From Prevotellaceae bacterium UBA7028 (GTDB lineage: Bacteria > Bacteroidota > Bacteroidia > Bacteroidales > Bacteroidaceae), in contig DLBF01000053.1 in assembly GCA_002494215.1 (NCBI GenBank), forward strand, positions 335-16,270: a stretch of 15,936 bases of DNA, written 5' to 3'. The first letter of the stretch is position 1; each line of letters opens with the position of its first letter. A program made the position numbers and the translations under genes. The notes under the pieces were generated by a model, which had not been told where the DNA came from, searched no databases, and was given only the letters and a program-made list of their open reading frames with translations. Shown here piece by piece: positions 15,060-15,936 of the stretch.

Positions 15060-15088
15060 CCCCTCTCCCAATGGAGAGGGGCTTTTTT
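15060..15088 (+). terminator. Strong hairpin with T-tract
   Basis: CCCCTCTCC (15060-15068) pairs perfectly with GGAGAGGGG (15073-15081) around the loop CAAT and is followed by C and six T. It would end plus-strand transcripts before the methyltransferase gene. It is preceded by CTCACCCCAAC, a wording common in dispersed intergenic repeats of many bacteria. Confidence 0.75.
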
Positions 15089-15174
15089 ATACCTTTGATT
15101 ATGAATTTTGAATTAATATGGCAACCAATGCAAATTTATTTATATAATAAGGTGTGTTTGTCGAAATTTTTGTG

Positions 15175-15182
15175 TAACTTCG
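15175..15182 (+). promoter_or_regulatory. Possible -7 box of methyltransferase gene
   Basis: TAACTTCG differs from TAnnTTTG by one base and lies 24 nt before the ATG. A TTTG at 15157-15160 is only 14 nt upstream, shorter than the usual 19-21, so the promoter is uncertain. Confidence 0.35.
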
Positions 15183-15206
15183 CAGCGTAAATAATAAATG
15201 TGTTAA

Positions 15207-15936
15207 ATGAGTAGGTTGGTAATACTCCGTAAAGGCAAAGAGGAAAGTTTGAAACGTTTTCACCCCTGGATATTCTCGGGGGCCGTTCATCATATAGAGG
15301 GTGAGCCGGCAGAAGGAGATATCGTAGAGGTACTAAATAGCGAAGGAAAGTTTATCGCCCTTGGACATTGGCAGATAGGCAGTATAGCCGTCAGAGTCCT
15401 GACCTTTAAGCGTCAGGAAATAGATGCCGAGTTCTGGAAGAAGCGCCTGGCTTCGGCCCTGGATGTGCGCCGTAGCATAGGTGTAGCTGGGACTGACTAT
15501 AACAATATGTATCGTCTGGTTCATGGCGAGGGCGACAATCTGCCTGGTCTGATTATCGATATCTATGGCAAAAATGCTGTTATGCAGGCTCATAGCGTGG
15601 GCATGCATGTTTGCAGAATGCAGATTGCCGAGTCCTTGAAGGCTGTTATGGGCGATGATCTGAAGGCCGTTTATTACAAGAGCGAGACAACACTTCCGTA
15701 TAAGGCTTCGCTGGGGCAGGAGAACGGTTTCATCTTGGGCGAGAGCGACGATAACGTTGCCGTAGAGAACGGCCTGAAGTTCCATATCGACTGGCTGAAG
15801 GGGCAGAAGACGGGTTTCTTTGTCGACCAGCGCGAGAACCGCGCCCTCGTGGAGAAATATGCCCATGGCCGCAAGGTGCTGAACATGTTCTGCTACACAG
15901 GCGGATTCAGCGTCTATGCCATGAGGGGTGGGGCAG
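15207..15936 (+). CDS. RlmI/RlmK-like class I SAM-dependent rRNA methyltransferase (cut by window edge)
   Basis: The N-terminal 243 codons of a 23S rRNA cytosine methyltransferase-like protein; the rest lies beyond the window. It begins MSRLVILRKGKEESLKRFHPW with the PUA-type RNA-binding domain (about 1-75, including HPWIFSGAVHHIEG), then a linking domain with YRLVHGEGDNLPGLIIDIYG (about 108-127), and the start of the SAM-binding fold: KTGFFVDQRENR (around 205-216) and VLNMFCYTGGFSVYAM (around 225-240, the glycine-rich SAM loop). The NPPY-type catalytic motif is outside. The first ATG consistent with the family N-terminus is at 15207-15209. RlmI methylates m5C1962 in E. coli 23S rRNA; the same target here is an inference. 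Confidence 0.92.
   Translation, partial: MSRLVILRKGKEESLKRFHPWIFSGAVHHIEGEPAEGDIVEVLNSEGKFIALGHWQIGSIAVRVLTFKRQEIDAEFWKKRLASALDVRRSIGVAGTDYNNMYRLVHGEGDNLPGLIIDIYGKNAVMQAHSVGMHVCRMQIAESLKAVMGDDLKAVYYKSETTLPYKASLGQENGFILGESDDNVAVENGLKFHIDWLKGQKTGFFVDQRENRALVEKYAHGRKVLNMFCYTGGFSVYAMRGGA

Larger units (their letters stand above)
14215..15206. other. 992-nt gene-poor stretch with element remnants
   Basis: From the esterase start to the methyltransferase start there is no intact recognisable gene. In order it holds: the esterase promoter, a C-terminal gene fragment ending in heptamers (14368-14523), a nested inverted repeat with AT-rich core (14543-14694), an 80-codon orphan reading frame (14732-14974), three short GC-rich repeats (14976-15043), a strong hairpin with T-tract (15060-15088), and the upstream region of the methyltransferase gene. 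The mixture suggests the debris of an inserted element. Confidence 0.7.

Overview
The window looks like a Bacteroidales chromosome, most likely Prevotella or a close relative. The signs are promoters of the TTTG / TAnnTTTG type, mostly absent Shine-Dalgarno sequences, a Bacteroidetes-style sorting tail (VYDLSGRKV...KGIFI) on a secreted esterase, and gene families typical of the group (DUF5063, a DUF5687-like permease, FtsK-LolA-TrxB neighbours). Assignments come from reading the sequence; no database search was run.

Minus-strand block, positions 1 to 10699, in order of transcription: ftsK (DNA translocase), a LolA-like lipoprotein carrier, trxB (thioredoxin reductase), an ABC permease overlapping trxB by 8 nt, its ATPase, a small outer-membrane protein, a polytopic 'nucleoside recognition' (SpmA/SpmB-like) membrane protein with an unusual C-terminal domain, then rplU-rpmA (L21-L27) from their own strong promoter, ending in a clear intrinsic terminator, and finally serS, cut by the window edge.

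Plus-strand block: diverging from ftsK are a DUF5063 gene and an overlapping DEDDy 3'-5' exonuclease gene with a lysine-rich tail. An RlmI/RlmK-like rRNA methyltransferase runs off the right end (from 15207). From memory these three plus-strand genes are often adjacent in Bacteroidales.

Here about 3.1 kb of accessory DNA separates the exonuclease from the methyltransferase. It holds a minus-strand two-domain secreted carbohydrate esterase (SGNH plus alpha/beta hydrolase), whose end overlaps the exonuclease tail to tail, and a 992-nt gene-poor stretch. That stretch contains two gene fragments, a 26-bp imperfect inverted repeat around an AT-rich core with a second nested inverted repeat, three copies of a short GC-rich repeat, and a strong hairpin terminator. 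It reads as the scar of a degraded mobile or primase/helicase-type element.

Points of most interest: the C8 tract just after the esterase signal peptide (possible phase variation); heptameric repeats after the ftsK stop, at the end of a gene fragment, and inside the esterase's sorting tail; the nested inverted repeat with its truncated downstream gene; and the extended SpmA/B-like protein. I did not find a complete, clearly new multi-gene system.
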